From: Caballeronia catudaia | GTDB lineage: Bacteria; Pseudomonadota; Gammaproteobacteria; Burkholderiales; Burkholderiaceae | Direction: 5' to 3' | Length of the DNA: 32,229 bases | Assembly: GCF_001544755.2 (NCBI RefSeq) | Contig: NZ_FCOF02000059.1 | Coordinates: 1 to 32,229, forward strand | Shown: positions 23,693-31,903 of the stretch, piece after piece | Layout: every line of letters starts with the position of its first letter | Position numbering within the stretch: position 1 is the stretch's first letter | The notes under the pieces: generated by a model | The model's input: the letters and a program-made list of their open reading frames with translations, nothing else | What the model was told of the DNA's origin: nothing | Database searches by the model: none | Translations under genes and position numbers: made by a program

Positions 23693-24678
23693 GCGGCCGT
23701 GCCCTGCTGCTCGGCTGCGCGTTTCTTGCGATAGCCCATCGAATCGTTGATGCGCCCGAGGATGTAATCGCCTGCCGCCACGGGCGCATGACGCACCTCG
23801 CCCGCCGGTGTGCCAAGCTCGGCCGGATCGACGATGGCGCCGTAGGTCGGATCGTAGAAGGTCGCGATCGAGTAGCGCTCGCGTCCCGACGCATTGATCA
23901 CGCGATGCAGCGTCGAGCGGAACCGGTCGTTGGTCCAACGCGCCAGCAGGTCGCCAACGTTGACGACGAAGCTGCCCGGAATCGGCGGCGCATCGATCCA
24001 GGTGTCGTTCGCGATTTCACGCACTTGCAGGCCGCCCACCTGGTCCTGCCAAAGCAGCGTGATGCAGCCGTAGTCCGTATGAGGCGCGACGCCGAACTGA
24101 TCCTCGTCGGATTGCGGCGGCTGCGGTGGGTAGTAGACCATCTGTGTGCGCTGCATGCGCTTCGTGTAGCGCGACGCGAAAAAAAGCTCGTCGATATCGA
24201 GACTTGACGCCACAGCCCGCAGCAGATGAGCGCCGCACTCGCCGATCGCCTCGTAATAGCCGTAGAGCGTCGGCCGAAGCTCGGGCATGAAGTCCGGCCA
24301 GTTGTTCGGGCCGCGCAGCGCCTGGCCCGCGAGCACGTCGGGATCGTCCTCGGGCAGTTCGAGGCCGATGCTGAAGAACTCCTTGTAGTCGGGGCGCTTG
24401 GCCTGATACATGGTCGCGTCGCCGAGTGAATTGAAGCCGCGATGCCGGTGATTCACCGCCGCGCGCCGCTTCGTTTCGACGGGGAACGCGAAGAACTTGC
24501 GCGCGGCGGCTTCGGCTGCGTCGATCACATGCTGCGGCACACCGTGATTAATGATGTAGAAGAAGCCGATGGTCGTGCAGGCTTCGCGAATTTCGCGGCC
24601 GACGCGCACGAGAGCGGCAGCGTCGCCGTCGCGAACGCCGCTGAAATCGATGAGGGGAATTTGGGTGACTGACGGCAT
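23689..24678 (-). CDS. Isopenicillin-N-synthase-like Fe(II)/2-oxo acid oxygenase
   Basis: A 329-residue protein with an N-terminal DIOX_N domain (PLIDFSG; GFFYIINHGVP) and the double-stranded beta-helix core. Iron ligands are H200, D202 (VAPHTDYGCITLL) and H258 (STLHRVI), with R268-x-S270 binding the 2-oxo acid carboxylate. Relatives include 2-oxobutyrate-oxidase-type and ethylene-forming-type proteins as well as many plant hydroxylases. Substrate prediction is therefore not possible. It is the first gene of the leftward arm of the catabolic locus. ATG 24678 is supported by AGGAG 7 nt upstream (24686-24690), and the longer open frame to 24816 covers the promoter. It is probably controlled by the HutC-like repressor. 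Confidence 0.87.
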   Translation of the reverse strand: MPSVTQIPLIDFSGVRDGDAAALVRVGREIREACTTIGFFYIINHGVPQHVIDAAEAAARKFFAFPVETKRRAAVNHRHRGFNSLGDATMYQAKRPDYKEFFSIGLELPEDDPDVLAGQALRGPNNWPDFMPELRPTLYGYYEAIGECGAHLLRAVASSLDIDELFFASRYTKRMQRTQMVYYPPQPPQSDEDQFGVAPHTDYGCITLLWQDQVGGLQVREIANDTWIDAPPIPGSFVVNVGDLLARWTNDRFRSTLHRVINASGRERYSIATFYDPTYGAIVDPAELGTPAGEVRHAPVAAGDYILGRINDSMGYRKKRAAEQQGTAA

Positions 24679-24765
24679 CGGCTGGCTCCTGGAGCGGCGT
24701 GGCGACGGGGATGTTCGGCTCGCCGACACGCGAAAAAAACGCGCACGGCATGACGCATCTCCGGT

Positions 24766-24794
24766 TGTATATACCGCCAATTCCAACGGCGCAA
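24766..24794 (-). promoter_or_regulatory. Predicted promoter of the oxygenase-oxidase arm
   Basis: Minus strand: TTGCGC (24789-24794), a 17-bp spacer, then TATACA (24766-24771), about 88 bp before ATG 24678. The -10 box lies inside the left copy of the inverted operator element. The -35 match is partial (TTG). Confidence 0.5.
24767..24777. promoter_or_regulatory. Candidate HutC-type operator, left copy
   Basis: GTATATACCGC, with the 8-bp palindromic core GTATATAC preceded by TT. It is the exact inverted counterpart of 24885-24895. HutC-family GntR proteins are known to bind palindromes of the TGTATATACA kind, and a HutC-like gene closes this locus. Confidence 0.6.
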
Positions 24795-24867
24795 GTTGCA
24801 ACGCACCGAACCGCACCGCGAGTTTCCGGCAAGCTCATGTGCCTATGAATCCGCAAAGAATTTCTTT

Positions 24868-24896
24868 TTGGTCATCGAAATTTCGCGGTATATACT
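24868..24896 (+). promoter_or_regulatory. Predicted promoter of the ABC transporter arm
   Basis: TTGGTC (24868-24873), a 17-bp spacer, then TATACT (24891-24896), one mismatch from the consensus -10, about 70 bp before ATG 24966. The -10 overlaps the right operator copy, so bound repressor should block RNA polymerase. Confidence 0.6.
24885..24895. promoter_or_regulatory. Candidate HutC-type operator, right copy
   Basis: GCGGTATATAC, the exact reverse complement of 24767-24777. The two centres are about 118 bp apart, roughly eleven helical turns, so cooperative binding by looping is conceivable. Confidence 0.6.
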
Positions 24897-24965
24897 GCCT
24901 CGCATACCGCGCCGACCACCCTCTGCTGGACCCGCGACGACCGCTTTGCTACCCCGGAGACTCTG

Positions 24966-25793
24966 ATGAATATCCTTGCAGGCTGGAGAAGTCGAGTGCT
25001 GATGTTGACCCTGTGCGCCGCGAGCGTGTGCGCGCATGCCGAAGATCAGCTCGCGAAGGTGAAGAAGGCGGGCGAACTCGTGGTCGGCACGGAGATGCAG
25101 TTCGCGCCGTTCGACTTCCTCGAAAACGGCCAGCAAGCGGGCTTCAACAAGGATCTTTTCGCGGAGATCGGCAAGGAGATCGGCGTGAAGGTGCGCTTCA
25201 TCGACTTGCCGTGGCCGAGCGTGCTGCCTGGTCTCGAAGCGGGCAAGTTCGACATGGTCGGCGGCCCGATCACGGTGACTAAAGCGCGCATGGAACGCTA
25301 TACATACACGCTGCCCGTTGCCGATGCCACCGACGCCTTCCTCAAGCGCGCCAACGATTCGAACCTCAAGAAATCGTCCGATGTAGCGGGCAAGACCGTC
25401 GGGGCCGGTAAAGGTTCGGCGCAGCTCGATCAGTTGAAGGCCTACGCGGCCACGCTGCCGAAGCCGCCGGAAATCCGCGAATACGTTGACAACAACCAGG
25501 CGTACGCGGACCTCGCGGCGGGCCGGATCGTCGCGGTGGCGAATTCGATGACCAACATCGCCTACGTCGCGAAGCAGCGACCGGAGACGTTCGCGGTCGT
25601 CCAGCCGCCGTTCGGCGCTAAGGTGTACTTCGCGTACTGCCTGCGCAAGGACGCGGACAGCAAGCCGCTCGCCGACGCGTTCAACAACGCGCTCCTCAAG
25701 CTCGACAAGGACGGACGCCTCGCCACGCTGCAGAAGAAGTGGTTCGGCGTCGCGATGCAGGTCCCGCCGACGCTGCCCGCGCCGAACTATTGA
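24966..25793 (+). CDS. Periplasmic amino-acid-binding protein of an ABC importer
   Basis: A 275-residue family 3 solute-binding protein (SBP_bac_3). Residues 1-25 are a signal peptide ending CAHAED, so it is exported. The mature part begins QLAKVKKAGELVVGTEMQFAP with the family pattern, then FDFLENGQQAGFNKDLFAEIG and FDMVGGPITVTKARME, where ligand-binding residues of polar amino acid receptors lie. It delivers a polar amino acid or derivative to the permease pair encoded next. A GGAG ribosome site precedes ATG 24966. It is the first gene of a five-gene rightward operon (binding protein, two permeases, ATPase, aminotransferase, then the regulator). The ligand is unknown; the HutC-type regulator hints at an imidazole-type amino acid. 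Confidence 0.9.
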   Translation: MNILAGWRSRVLMLTLCAASVCAHAEDQLAKVKKAGELVVGTEMQFAPFDFLENGQQAGFNKDLFAEIGKEIGVKVRFIDLPWPSVLPGLEAGKFDMVGGPITVTKARMERYTYTLPVADATDAFLKRANDSNLKKSSDVAGKTVGAGKGSAQLDQLKAYAATLPKPPEIREYVDNNQAYADLAAGRIVAVANSMTNIAYVAKQRPETFAVVQPPFGAKVYFAYCLRKDADSKPLADAFNNALLKLDKDGRLATLQKKWFGVAMQVPPTLPAPNY

Positions 25794-25828
25794 GCCAGCG
25801 CGTCAAGCGTCCGAACACGGAGGGCCCC

Positions 25829-26479
25829 ATGTTCAGCATGACTGTTTTCGTGCAAGGCATCCCGCTCCTGTTGCAGGCGGCGGTCGCGACCATCGGCATT
25901 TCGCTCGCCGGGCTCGTGATCGGGTTTTTCGTTGCGATCGGCGTGTGCTCGGCGCGGCTCTCGCCGAGCCGGGCCTGGCGCGCGGCGGGCAGCGCGTACG
26001 TATTCTTCTTTCGCGGCGTGCCGATGCTCGTGCAGTTGCTGCTCGTCTACTACCTTCTGCCGTTCGCCGGGATCAACGTACCGCCGCTCGTCGCCGCAAT
26101 CAGCACGGTGTCGCTCTGTTCGGCGTCGTATATCGCAGAGATTTTACGCGGCGGCTTTCTCAGCATTCCGCCAGGCCAGATCGAAGCCGCGCGCATGCTC
26201 GGCCTGCCGCCGCTCGACACGCTGCGCCGCATCCTCGTGCCGCAGGCGTTCCGGCTGACGCTGCCGTCGCTCGTGAACGAGATGGTGCTGCTCATCAAGG
26301 CGTCGTCGCTGATCTCGGTGGTCGGCATCGCCGAAATTACGCGCACCGCGCAGAACATCGCGGCCAGCACGTACCGGCCGCTGGAGGCGTATGTCGCGGC
26401 GGGGCTCATCTATTTCGTGATCTGCGGCGCGCTGTCGCTCGTCGCGCAAGCCGCCGAAGTGCGGCTGCAACACGCCTGA
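25829..26479 (+). CDS. Polar amino acid ABC permease 1
   Basis: A 216-residue HisM/HisQ-type inner membrane protein with about five membrane helices (first TVFVQGIPLLLQAAVATIGI). The cytoplasmic EAA loop that contacts the ATPase is EAARMLGLPPLDTLRRILVP (about 118-137). ATG 25829, with GGAGGG just upstream, is chosen over an in-frame start at 25739 because the latter lies within the binding-protein gene. It forms a heterodimer with permease 2, encoded 10 bp downstream. Confidence 0.9.
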   Translation: MFSMTVFVQGIPLLLQAAVATIGISLAGLVIGFFVAIGVCSARLSPSRAWRAAGSAYVFFFRGVPMLVQLLLVYYLLPFAGINVPPLVAAISTVSLCSASYIAEILRGGFLSIPPGQIEAARMLGLPPLDTLRRILVPQAFRLTLPSLVNEMVLLIKASSLISVVGIAEITRTAQNIAASTYRPLEAYVAAGLIYFVICGALSLVAQAAEVRLQHA

Positions 26480-26489
26480 GGACGACGCC

Positions 26490-27152
26490 ATGCAGCAATT
26501 CGACCCCGCCGTCATCACGCACAACCTGTCCGCCATCGGCGCGGGACTCGCGACGACGCTCGGCACGTGGATCTCCGGTGTCGTGCTCGGCCTCGCGATC
26601 GGCTTCGCCATCGCGCTGCTGCAACTCTTTTGCGGACGCTGGGTGCGTGCCGTGCTGCGCGTCTACATCGAACTTTTTCGCGGCACGCCGTTTCTCGTGC
26701 AGCTCTTTTTGCTGTACTACGGCGGGCCGTCGTTCGGGCTGACGCTCGAACCGCTGACGGCGGGCATCCTCGGCCTCGGACTCTACGGCAGCGCGTACTT
26801 CGCCGAGGCCTTCCGCTCGGGCTTTCGCGCGGTGCCACCGGGACATCTCGAAGCGGCGTCGTGTCTTGGCATGTCGCACTGGCAAATCGTCCTGCGCATC
26901 CAGATTCCTCAAATGTTCGTACTGATCATGCCCGCCATCGTCAACTTGATCATCGTGCTTAGTAAGGAAACCGCGGTGCTGTCGATCGTGACCGTTCCCG
27001 AACTCACGTTCGTCTTGACCGGCATCGGCTCGGCGACGTTCGCCTTCGTCGAGACGCTGCTTGCGCTGTGCTTGTGCTATCTGCTGCTCGTCGAACTCGC
27101 GTCGCGCGCAGGACTTTGGGCGGAGGCGCGGCTCACGCGCTTTCTCGTCTGA
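26490..27152 (+). CDS. Polar amino acid ABC permease 2
   Basis: A 220-residue HisM/HisQ-type permease, paralogous to permease 1. Membrane segments begin at GAGLATTLGTWISGVVLGLA. The EAA loop reads EAASCLGMSHWQIVLRIQIP (about 116-135), and the ELFRGTPFLVQLFLLYYGG segment is characteristic of the family. Together with permease 1 it makes the translocation path of the importer. The ATPase gene follows after 45 bp. Confidence 0.9.
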   Translation: MQQFDPAVITHNLSAIGAGLATTLGTWISGVVLGLAIGFAIALLQLFCGRWVRAVLRVYIELFRGTPFLVQLFLLYYGGPSFGLTLEPLTAGILGLGLYGSAYFAEAFRSGFRAVPPGHLEAASCLGMSHWQIVLRIQIPQMFVLIMPAIVNLIIVLSKETAVLSIVTVPELTFVLTGIGSATFAFVETLLALCLCYLLLVELASRAGLWAEARLTRFLV

Positions 27153-27197
27153 CATGCGGACCATGCGGATTGTTGTGCCTCGTCACCAGGTGAACCG

Positions 27198-28070
27198 ATG
27201 AATGCCATGATCGACCTCCCCGTTTCCGCCTCCGAGTCCCCTGTCATAGAGACGCCCTCGCCCTCCTCGCCGTTGATCGAAGTGCGAGATCTCGGCAAGC
27301 GCTTCGGCGACGTCGAAGTCCTGCGCGGCGTCGATCTCGACATCGAACGTTCGGAAGTGGTCTGCATCATCGGGCCGTCGGGCTCGGGTAAGAGCACGCT
27401 CCTGCGCTGTCTCGCCGCGCTCGAAACGTATGACGCAGGCGAAGTGCGCATCGAAGGTGAACTGCTCGGCTACGGCGAAAAGAACGGCCGCCGCGTGCGT
27501 GCATCGCAGGGCGAGATCAATCGCGTGCGGCGCAACATCGGCATGGTGTTCCAGCAATTCAATTTGTGGCCGCACATGACCGCGCTCGAAAACGTGATGG
27601 AGGCGCTCTTGCGAGTGCGGCGCCTGCCGCGCGCGGACGCGAAGCGGCGCGCCAACGCGATGCTCGACACGGTGGGCCTCGCGCACAAGGGCGACGCCTA
27701 TCCGTCGAAGCTCTCGGGCGGACAGCAGCAGCGCGTGGCGATCGCGCGCGCGCTCGCAATGGAACCGCACATCATGCTCTTCGACGAACCGACGTCCGCG
27801 CTCGATCCCGAACTCGTCGGCGAAGTGCTGCAGGTGATGAAGCAGCTCGCGCGCGACGGCATGACGATGGCCGTCGTCACGCACGAGATGGGTTTCGCGG
27901 CGCAGGTCGCGGACAAGGTGATGTTCATTGATCAGGGACGCATCGCCGTGCAAGGCAAGCCCCGCGAAGTCTTCTACGACGCCGCAGAGCCGCGTCTGCG
28001 CCAGTTCCTGCAAAACTACTTCGACCGCAACGCGTTCTGGTCGCGCGGCGGCGAAGGAGAAACCGAATGA
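27198..28070 (+). CDS. Polar amino acid ABC transporter ATPase
   Basis: A 290-residue GlnQ/HisP-type ATPase that energises the importer at the inner membrane. Walker A is GPSGSGKST (59-67), the Q-loop MVFQQFNLW (117-124), the signature LSGGQQQR (172-179), and Walker B with the catalytic Glu IMLFDEPTSALD (192-203). THEMGFA carries the switch His. It is some 30-40 residues longer than most relatives because of a Pro/Ser-rich N-terminal extension (1-26). A later start at 27207 (MIDLP) is possible. Its stop overlaps the aminotransferase start by 4 bp (ATGA), so uptake and first processing are coupled. Confidence 0.93.
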   Translation: MNAMIDLPVSASESPVIETPSPSSPLIEVRDLGKRFGDVEVLRGVDLDIERSEVVCIIGPSGSGKSTLLRCLAALETYDAGEVRIEGELLGYGEKNGRRVRASQGEINRVRRNIGMVFQQFNLWPHMTALENVMEALLRVRRLPRADAKRRANAMLDTVGLAHKGDAYPSKLSGGQQQRVAIARALAMEPHIMLFDEPTSALDPELVGEVLQVMKQLARDGMTMAVVTHEMGFAAQVADKVMFIDQGRIAVQGKPREVFYDAAEPRLRQFLQNYFDRNAFWSRGGEGETE

Positions 28071-29194
28071 GCCCCACCGATGCGTTCATCGCGGCGTTGC
28101 GTCTCGAAGTGCGCGACCTGCCCGCCTACAATGCTGGCGCATCGGCGGAGCGCGTGCGCGAACAGTTCGGCGTGTCGCGCGTCGCCAAGCTCGCGAGCAA
28201 CGAGAATCCCTGCGGCGCGAGTCCGCTCGTGCGCGAGGCGTTGCAGCGCGCGGTCGAGGAAGGCGTAGCGTTCTATCCGGACCCGTCGTGCAGCGCATTG
28301 CGCGAGGCGATCGGCGCGACGCTCGGCGTCGAGCCCGCGCGTATCCTGTTCGGCAACGGGTCAGAGGATCTGCTGGCAGTGGCGGCGCGGACGTTTCTCT
28401 CGCCCGGCGATGAAGTGGTCACTGTCACGCCTTCGTTTGGCTTGCATATGATTTATCCGCAACTCGCGGGCGCACGCGTGCGCGCCGTGCCGATGCGCAA
28501 CCTGCGCTTCGACGTCGATGCGCTTTGCGAAGCGCTCACGCCGCGCACGCGCATGCTGTTCGTGAGCAATCCGTCGAACCCCGTGGGCGCGGCGCTTTCG
28601 GGCGACGAATTCGGGCGACTGCTGTCGGCGGTCGCGCCGGGCACGCTGATCGTCTGGGACGAGGCGTATTTCGAATACGCGCGCGTCGATCCGTCTTACG
28701 CGGCAAGCTTGCCGGCACTTGAGCAATCGCACTCGCCGTGGCTCGTGCTGCGCACGTTCTCGAAGGCCTACGGGCTCGCGGGTTTGCGCATCGGTTATGG
28801 CATTGCGTCGGACGCGCGTCTCGCCGATCTCATGAACCGCGTGCGCACGCCGTTCAACACTAACCGTCTCGCGCAATGTGCGGCACTCGCAGCATGGTCG
28901 GACGCTGCGTATGTCGCCGACAGCGTGCAGCACGCGATCCGCGAGCGCGAACGCATCCGCGCCGCACTTATGGCGATGGGCTACGTTTGCGCGCCATCGC
29001 TCGCAAACTTTTTGTTCTTCGACGCACACGAAGACGCGGACGCGCTTGCGCAACGCCTGATGCGCGCGGGCGTGATCGTGAAACCGTGGCGCGAGGAGAA
29101 CTTCACACAATGCGTGCGTGTTTCGACCGGCAGCCGCGACGACAATGATTTCTTCATCGAAACGCTCGGGCGCTTGCGCTCGGCGCGGCACTGA
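28067..29194 (+). CDS. HisC-like PLP aminotransferase (catabolic copy)
   Basis: A 375-residue fold-type I aminotransferase of the histidinol-phosphate/aromatic group. PLP residues are K233 (RTFSKAYGLAGLRIGYG), D198 (VWDEAY), N171 (SNPSNPVGA) and GNGSEDLL (96-103). SNENPCGASP matches the substrate-loop motif of HisC. It is translationally coupled to the importer ATPase and followed by the regulator, so it probably removes the amino group from the imported compound to give a 2-oxo acid. An imidazole amino acid would fit both HisC ancestry and HutC-type control, but aromatic amino acids are equally possible from sequence. It differs considerably from the cluster copy at 5325, so the two are not a recent duplication. 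Confidence 0.87.
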   Translation: MSPTDAFIAALRLEVRDLPAYNAGASAERVREQFGVSRVAKLASNENPCGASPLVREALQRAVEEGVAFYPDPSCSALREAIGATLGVEPARILFGNGSEDLLAVAARTFLSPGDEVVTVTPSFGLHMIYPQLAGARVRAVPMRNLRFDVDALCEALTPRTRMLFVSNPSNPVGAALSGDEFGRLLSAVAPGTLIVWDEAYFEYARVDPSYAASLPALEQSHSPWLVLRTFSKAYGLAGLRIGYGIASDARLADLMNRVRTPFNTNRLAQCAALAAWSDAAYVADSVQHAIRERERIRAALMAMGYVCAPSLANFLFFDAHEDADALAQRLMRAGVIVKPWREENFTQCVRVSTGSRDDNDFFIETLGRLRSARH

Positions 29195-29206
29195 GGAGGC
29201 GGCGCG

Positions 29207-30010
29207 ATGTCGGGATCCCCGCATGCGAAGCCGGCCGAGCGGGCGCACCAGACCCTCGGAACCGCCGATTCCGATGCTGACGCGGACGCCCCGCTCGCCC
29301 GCTACGTGCAGGTGAAGACTTACATCCGCAGCAAGATCGAGGCGGGCACGTGGCGGCCGGGCGATCGCGTTCCTTCGGAACTGAGCCTCGTCGACTCGCT
29401 CGGCGTGTCGCGCATGACCATCAACCGCGCGCTGCGCGAACTGACGGCCGAGGGCTGGATCACGCGGCTGTCGGGCGTCGGCACGTTCGTCGCCGAGGCG
29501 AAGCCGCAGTCGACGCTGCTGATGATCGCTCACATCGGCGATGAAATCCGCGGGCGCGGCCACGAGTACAGTTCCGAGACGATTCTCGTGCAGCGCGAGA
29601 GCGCGCCCGCCGGCGTGGCGAACGCACTGAGCCTGCCGCCAAGTTCTTCGGTGTTTCACCTGATCTGCGTGCATCGCGAGAACGGCGTGCCGGTGCGTCT
29701 CGAAGACCGCTACGTGAATCCTGCCGTCGCGCCTGAGTTTCTCGAACAGGACTTCACGGTCCAGCGCCCTTCCGAGTATCTCGCGGCGACGGTGCCGGCG
29801 CATGAGGTCGAACACGTCGTCGATGCATGCCTGCCGACGCGTTCCGAAGCCGAGTTGCTCGAAATGGCACCCGACGAGCCGTGTCTCACGCTCGTGCGCC
29901 GCACATGGTCGGGCGATGCCGCGGTCACGTTCGTGCGCTTCGTCCATCCCGGTTCGCGTTATCGGCTCGGATGCCGCTTCAAGCCCGACCACTCGCGTTA
30001 CCAGGGCTGA
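29207..30010 (+). CDS. HutC-type GntR regulator
   Basis: A 267-residue GntR repressor. The winged helix-turn-helix spans about 28-95 (YVQVKTYIRSKIEAGTWRPG; VPSELSLVDSLGVSRMTINR; SGVGTFVAE). The UTRA effector domain spans about 110-255 and contains the HutC-like PVRLEDRYVNPAVAPEFL, EHVVDACLP, EPCLTLVRRTWS and HPGSRYRLGCRF. HutC represses histidine utilisation and responds to urocanate, but no hut gene lies here, so this copy has probably been recruited to the transporter-aminotransferase locus. Its likely sites are the inverted GTATATAC elements at 24767 and 24885. AGGAGG (29194-29199) precedes ATG 29207 and overlaps the aminotransferase stop. An extra ~25-residue acidic N-terminal tail is unusual. 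Confidence 0.88.
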   Translation: MSGSPHAKPAERAHQTLGTADSDADADAPLARYVQVKTYIRSKIEAGTWRPGDRVPSELSLVDSLGVSRMTINRALRELTAEGWITRLSGVGTFVAEAKPQSTLLMIAHIGDEIRGRGHEYSSETILVQRESAPAGVANALSLPPSSSVFHLICVHRENGVPVRLEDRYVNPAVAPEFLEQDFTVQRPSEYLAATVPAHEVEHVVDACLPTRSEAELLEMAPDEPCLTLVRRTWSGDAAVTFVRFVHPGSRYRLGCRFKPDHSRYQG

Positions 30011-30262
30011 TCAGCGGCGACGCCTTAGCGCTTGCCGGATCTCACCCGATGGGACACCGCGCTCCTGAGCCAGAACTGGCCAAGAATGACCCGCTTTCCC
30101 AAGTTCCCTTCCGCATTGTGTCGCTGGCCGGTGGCGCTTTCCGCCAAACTTCCGCTAGTACCGCACGCAAAAAATGCGTCGCGACAACCAGAGAGGAACG
30201 TCTCGCTGTCCTCGTACAACCATCCGTCCCAACGTCCGCGGGGATGGGTTTCTGACTGCCGC

Positions 30263-31447
30263 TTAGAAACGGGCCAGCATGCCGACGGCGCCCATCACCT
30301 GATTGTTCGTCGCTGAGAAGCCGCCGGCGTTGTACATCACTGCGGCATTGTGGCTACCGATCGCGTGCTGGTACATTGCTTCAGCGTACAGTTCCGTGCG
30401 CTTCGACAGCGAGTAGCGCGCGATCGCGTTGACTTGGTTCCACTTTGGATCGGAGCCGACGTTCGACTTGCTCACACCGTTCAGATGAGCGTCGGTGTAG
30501 GTATCCATGAGGCCGACAGAGAGCGCCCGCGTCAGTGCGTACTTGACGTTCAATTCGTAATTGTCGAAGTGAACCGAACCGTTCGGCGCCGTCAGGCCGA
30601 ATGCGGACGTATTCTGGTACTGGCTGTGCGTGTAGACGAAGTTGGCCGTGGCCGGGCCGAACGTATAGCCGATGCCTGCACCCAACGTGCGCTGCACATT
30701 CGCCGTCAGGTTGCCGCCTCCCGCGGTCGACTTCAGCTCGCTCGGGTCAGCCGCGACGCTCTGATTTACTGCTCCTGCAGGGTTACTCGCCGCCGCCGAG
30801 CCGTTGATCTGGAGGTAGGCCGCGGCCAGTCGCAGCGGGCCGTTGTTGTAACTCGCCCCGGCGCTGTACGCGCGATCGACGGTGAAGCTGGTGCTGTTGC
30901 TGAACGCGTACATGCCGCCGAATTTGAAGCCGGCGTAGTCGTTGCTCGAGAATTTCACCGAGTTGCTGAAACGGACAGTATGTTGCAGGTTGTCGTTGTC
31001 GTACACGTGCGCGAAGCCTGAGTCACCGAACGTGCCGGCCGTGCCGGACAGCGGCGCGACGAAGTCGACCATCGAGTCATACTGGCGGCCCATCGTGAGG
31101 GTGCCGTATTGGTTGCTGCTCAAGCCAACATACGCTTGACGGCCAAAGATGCGGCCACCCTGGCCGAGTGCGCCGTTGTTGAGGTTGAAGCCGTTTTCCA
31201 GCACGAAAACAGCCTTGAGACCACCACCGAGATCTTCCGCACCGCGCAGTCCGAAGCGGCTGCCGCTGATATTGCCGCTTGCGAGTGCGACGCGCCCGCT
31301 GCCATGGCTAGGGGCACCGGTCTGAACGTTGTTCGTATAAACAATGCCGGCATCGACAAGGCCGTAGAGGGTGACCGAACTCTGCGCGTTGGCAGCGGAT
31401 AATGCAAAAGCTGTGCAGGCCGCGACGGCAATCGAAATCTTCTTCAT
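30263..31447 (-). CDS. Burkholderia-type trimeric porin
   Basis: A 394-residue outer membrane general porin (Gram-negative porin 4 / OmpC-like). Residues 1-21 form a signal peptide with cleavage after SAANA. The mature chain begins QSSVTLYGLVDAGIVYTNN, includes SRFGLRGAEDLGGGLKAVF and GRQAYVGLSSNQYGTLTMG, and ends in phenylalanine (GAVGMLARF), the beta-barrel assembly signal. It should form a 16-strand beta-barrel for small hydrophilic solutes. It is a single gene facing the GntR gene tail to tail. The ribosome site before ATG 31447 is poor. A nearly perfect 10-bp inverted repeat at 31531-31559 may be a regulator site. No functional tie to the transporter locus is evident beyond proximity. 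Confidence 0.93.
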   Translation of the reverse strand: MKKISIAVAACTAFALSAANAQSSVTLYGLVDAGIVYTNNVQTGAPSHGSGRVALASGNISGSRFGLRGAEDLGGGLKAVFVLENGFNLNNGALGQGGRIFGRQAYVGLSSNQYGTLTMGRQYDSMVDFVAPLSGTAGTFGDSGFAHVYDNDNLQHTVRFSNSVKFSSNDYAGFKFGGMYAFSNSTSFTVDRAYSAGASYNNGPLRLAAAYLQINGSAAASNPAGAVNQSVAADPSELKSTAGGGNLTANVQRTLGAGIGYTFGPATANFVYTHSQYQNTSAFGLTAPNGSVHFDNYELNVKYALTRALSVGLMDTYTDAHLNGVSKSNVGSDPKWNQVNAIARYSLSKRTELYAEAMYQHAIGSHNAAVMYNAGGFSATNNQVMGAVGMLARF

Positions 31448-31530
31448 GAAATAGCACCCGAGGTTTACTTGAATAAAAGCGGCGCTAGTTTACAAAGCCG
31501 GGTGCGGGACACCAGTCAAATCGCGCATAA

Positions 31531-31559
31531 CAGAATATTCTTATAAAAGGAATAATCTG
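31531..31559. promoter_or_regulatory. Inverted repeat upstream of the porin gene
   Basis: CAGAATATTC and GAATAATCTG form 10-bp arms with one mismatch around a 9-nt AT-rich spacer (TTATAAAAG), 84-112 bp upstream of the porin ATG. Between it and the gene, TTGACT with a TGTAAA 19 bp later is a weak candidate promoter on the minus strand. The rest of 31560-31903 holds nothing I can identify. Confidence 0.4.
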
Positions 31560-31903
31560 TCATATTTTTGCCATACTCCGGTTGGAGCGCGGTTTTGCGA
31601 TGTGCGAGAAACGGCTAGCGACCTCGACTTCTTTCTTTTACGAGTGCGCTACTGCGACAGCGATCGGTCGCCCAAGTGGGTGCACTCCCGCGGAAGCGGG
31701 CGACGTTGGCTCGCGATAGACCGTGTCGGCCTGCGGCCTTCTTCTTGCGAGAGATTCTCCAACAGTCTGAAGAACCAGCGGTGCATACGAATGAACCGGC
31801 ATCCGGACCTTTGTCGCGCATGAGCAGGCGTTACTCGCCGACGGGCACGCCGATGAACGGAGCTTCATCTTCCTGAGCCAAACGACCGCTTTCTAGGGCG
31901 GAT

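Noticed and set aside
5325..28067. The two HisC-like genes (5325-6452 and 28067-29194) as a recent duplication or recombination pair
   Set aside because: They share only the fold-type I motifs and differ across most of their length and context.
30220..30247. CCATCC / GGATGG hairpin between the GntR and porin genes as a shared terminator
   Set aside because: The stem is only 6 bp around a 16-nt loop and has no T-tract on either side.
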